Shown here: positions 6,190-6,860 of the stretch, one piece after another | Numbering within the stretch: position 1 is the stretch's first letter | How the letters are laid out: the number at the start of each line of letters is the position of its first letter | Origin: JBBRHF01 sp038223055 | Lineage (GTDB): Bacteria; Actinomycetota; Actinomycetes; JACCUZ01 | DNA length: 6,860 bases | Direction of reading: 5' to 3' | Assembly (NCBI GenBank): GCA_038223055.1 | Contig: JBBRHF010000207.1 | Location: 1-6,860, forward strand | Position numbers and translations under genes: made by a program | Notes under the pieces: generated by a model | What the model was told of the DNA's origin: nothing | Database searches by the model: none | The model's input: only the letters and a program-made list of their open reading frames with translations

Positions 6190-6860
6190 TCACCGCCGGC
6201 GCGCTCGCCACGCAGACCATTTCTGCATGATCGTGGCGGCGGGAGGGGTTGCCGTGGCGGCGGGAGGGGTGTGCAGCCGCCGACCCCTGCGCCTGACCCA
6301 GCGGCGCAGCGCGGCCCGCCGGGTGCCGCCGCCAGCGCCAGCGCGGGCGCCCTGTCGCTGCGGCACCGACGGCGGCTCGACCTCCACCAGGTCGCGGTCC
6401 ATCCTGCACCGGCCGAAGAAGTCCACCATCGCCGCTGTCGCGTCCGGCCCGCGCGGGTCGGTGAACGAGCCGTCGCTGCTGCCGCCTGACCAGGCGTGTC
6501 CGAGGTCGGCCACCGACCAGTAGCGAAGGATCGGGCGCCCGGCCGCGTCGTTCCAGCCGCGCACCGAGAAGGACAGCCCCCCCGGGGAGCGGCCGGTGCG
6601 GCTCACATCGGGCCGGGCGAAGTCCAGATCGAGCGCCTCCCTGCTGGCGAGGTTCGACGTGGCCAGCCACTGCTGGGCGACGTGCTCTCCGTTGACCGCC
6701 CGGACAGTCCGATCAGCCTCTCCCTGGACCAGGACGACGGGCACGACCCGCGCCCTCGGACCCATGGCGGCATAGGCCAGTGCACCCTGGCGCGCCGGGT
6801 CCGGCCCACCGGTCCTCATCGCCAGGACGGCGGCCAGCGCGCTGCTGGCGGCTGCGTACT
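6190..6860 (-). CDS. PHB-depolymerase-family esterase, C-terminal part (5' end outside window)
   Basis: The frame is open to the right edge, so start, signal peptide and the nucleophile (GxSxG) lie beyond it. Members are secreted serine hydrolases of the alpha/beta fold, acting on polyhydroxybutyrate-type or feruloyl-type esters. Visible parts are SSALAAVLAMRTGGPDP, AYAAMGPRARVVPVVLVQGE, the acid residue in GEADRTV (Asp at 6712-6714), NGEHVAQQWL, LRYWSVADLGHAWSGG with catalytic His at 6496-6498, then FTDPRGPDATAAMVDFF. The domain ends near 6415. No frameshift or stop interrupts it, unlike all genes to its left. After it the frame continues for about 74 residues rich in Ala, Arg and Pro, with a repeated TPPAATA, to TGA at 6190-6192. 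This tail is unlike the domain and may reflect loss of the original stop. The true substrate cannot be told. Confidence 0.88.
   Translation of the reverse strand, partial: YAAASSALAAVLAMRTGGPDPARQGALAYAAMGPRARVVPVVLVQGEADRTVRAVNGEHVAQQWLATSNLASREALDLDFARPDVSRTGRSPGGLSFSVRGWNDAAGRPILRYWSVADLGHAWSGGSSDGSFTDPRGPDATAAMVDFFGRCRMDRDLVEVEPPSVPQRQGARAGAGGGTRRAALRRWVRRRGRRLHTPPAATATPPAATIMQKWSAWRARRR
6232..6273. repeat. 21-bp tandem repeat, two copies, in the esterase tail
   Basis: CGTGGCGGCGGGAGGGGT occurs at 6232-6249 and again at 6253-6270, so the period is 21 bases and the first 18 are identical. As 21 is a multiple of three, the minus-strand frame is kept and the repeat encodes TPPAAT twice. It is probably a recent slippage duplication in low-complexity DNA. 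Confidence 0.8.

Noticed and set aside
1..6860. CRISPR array, tRNA, rRNA, transposase or integrase
   Set aside because: No spaced repeats, cloverleaf-like sequence, rRNA-like stretch or recombinase motif was seen on either strand.

Overview
This is high-GC DNA with the look of an Actinomycetota chromosome: GTG starts, strongly GC-biased third positions, long antisense shadow frames and typical actinobacterial protein families. No marker in the window fixes the genus. The main result is that nearly every gene is broken. Positions 1 to about 5970 are a gene graveyard, and only the esterase entering from the right edge reads cleanly through its conserved domain.

Layout, left to right. (1) A DHA2-type MFS drug exporter on + enters from the left, has a 1-base frameshift near 750 and is cut off near 1004. 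(2) A roughly 165-bp internal piece of a MarR regulator lies on -, with an in-frame TAG. (3) A short piece resembling the C-terminus of a DoxX-like membrane protein lies on +, near 1166-1240. (4) A Rv2258c-like SAM-dependent methyltransferase on + (1355-2438) is full length but carries a TAG and a 1-base insertion. (5) A large LuxR-type ATPase regulator on - (2410 to 5229 or 5280) has its HTH at the N-terminus and four frameshifts, one of them a visible 7-bp tandem duplication. (6) The C-terminal half of a LysR effector domain lies on - (5183-5602). (7) The C-terminal third of a homocysteine S-methyltransferase lies on + (5622-5970), frameshifted and with one cysteine of the zinc-binding pair replaced by arginine. 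(8) An intergenic stretch (5971-6189) holds an 82-bp imperfect palindrome. (9) The 3' part of a PHB-depolymerase-family esterase lies on - (6190 to beyond 6860).

The fragments meet in an orderly way. MFS and MarR lose their 3' ends at one point; MarR and the DoxX-like piece lose their 5' ends at another; LysR and the homocysteine methyltransferase lose their 5' ends at a third. Each is what one deletion between convergent or divergent neighbours would leave. Base-calling errors could explain some single-base indels, but not these joins. The genes do not form a working pathway as they stand, and I see no convincing new system. The interest lies in the mix of lesions and in the palindrome at the edge of the decayed stretch.
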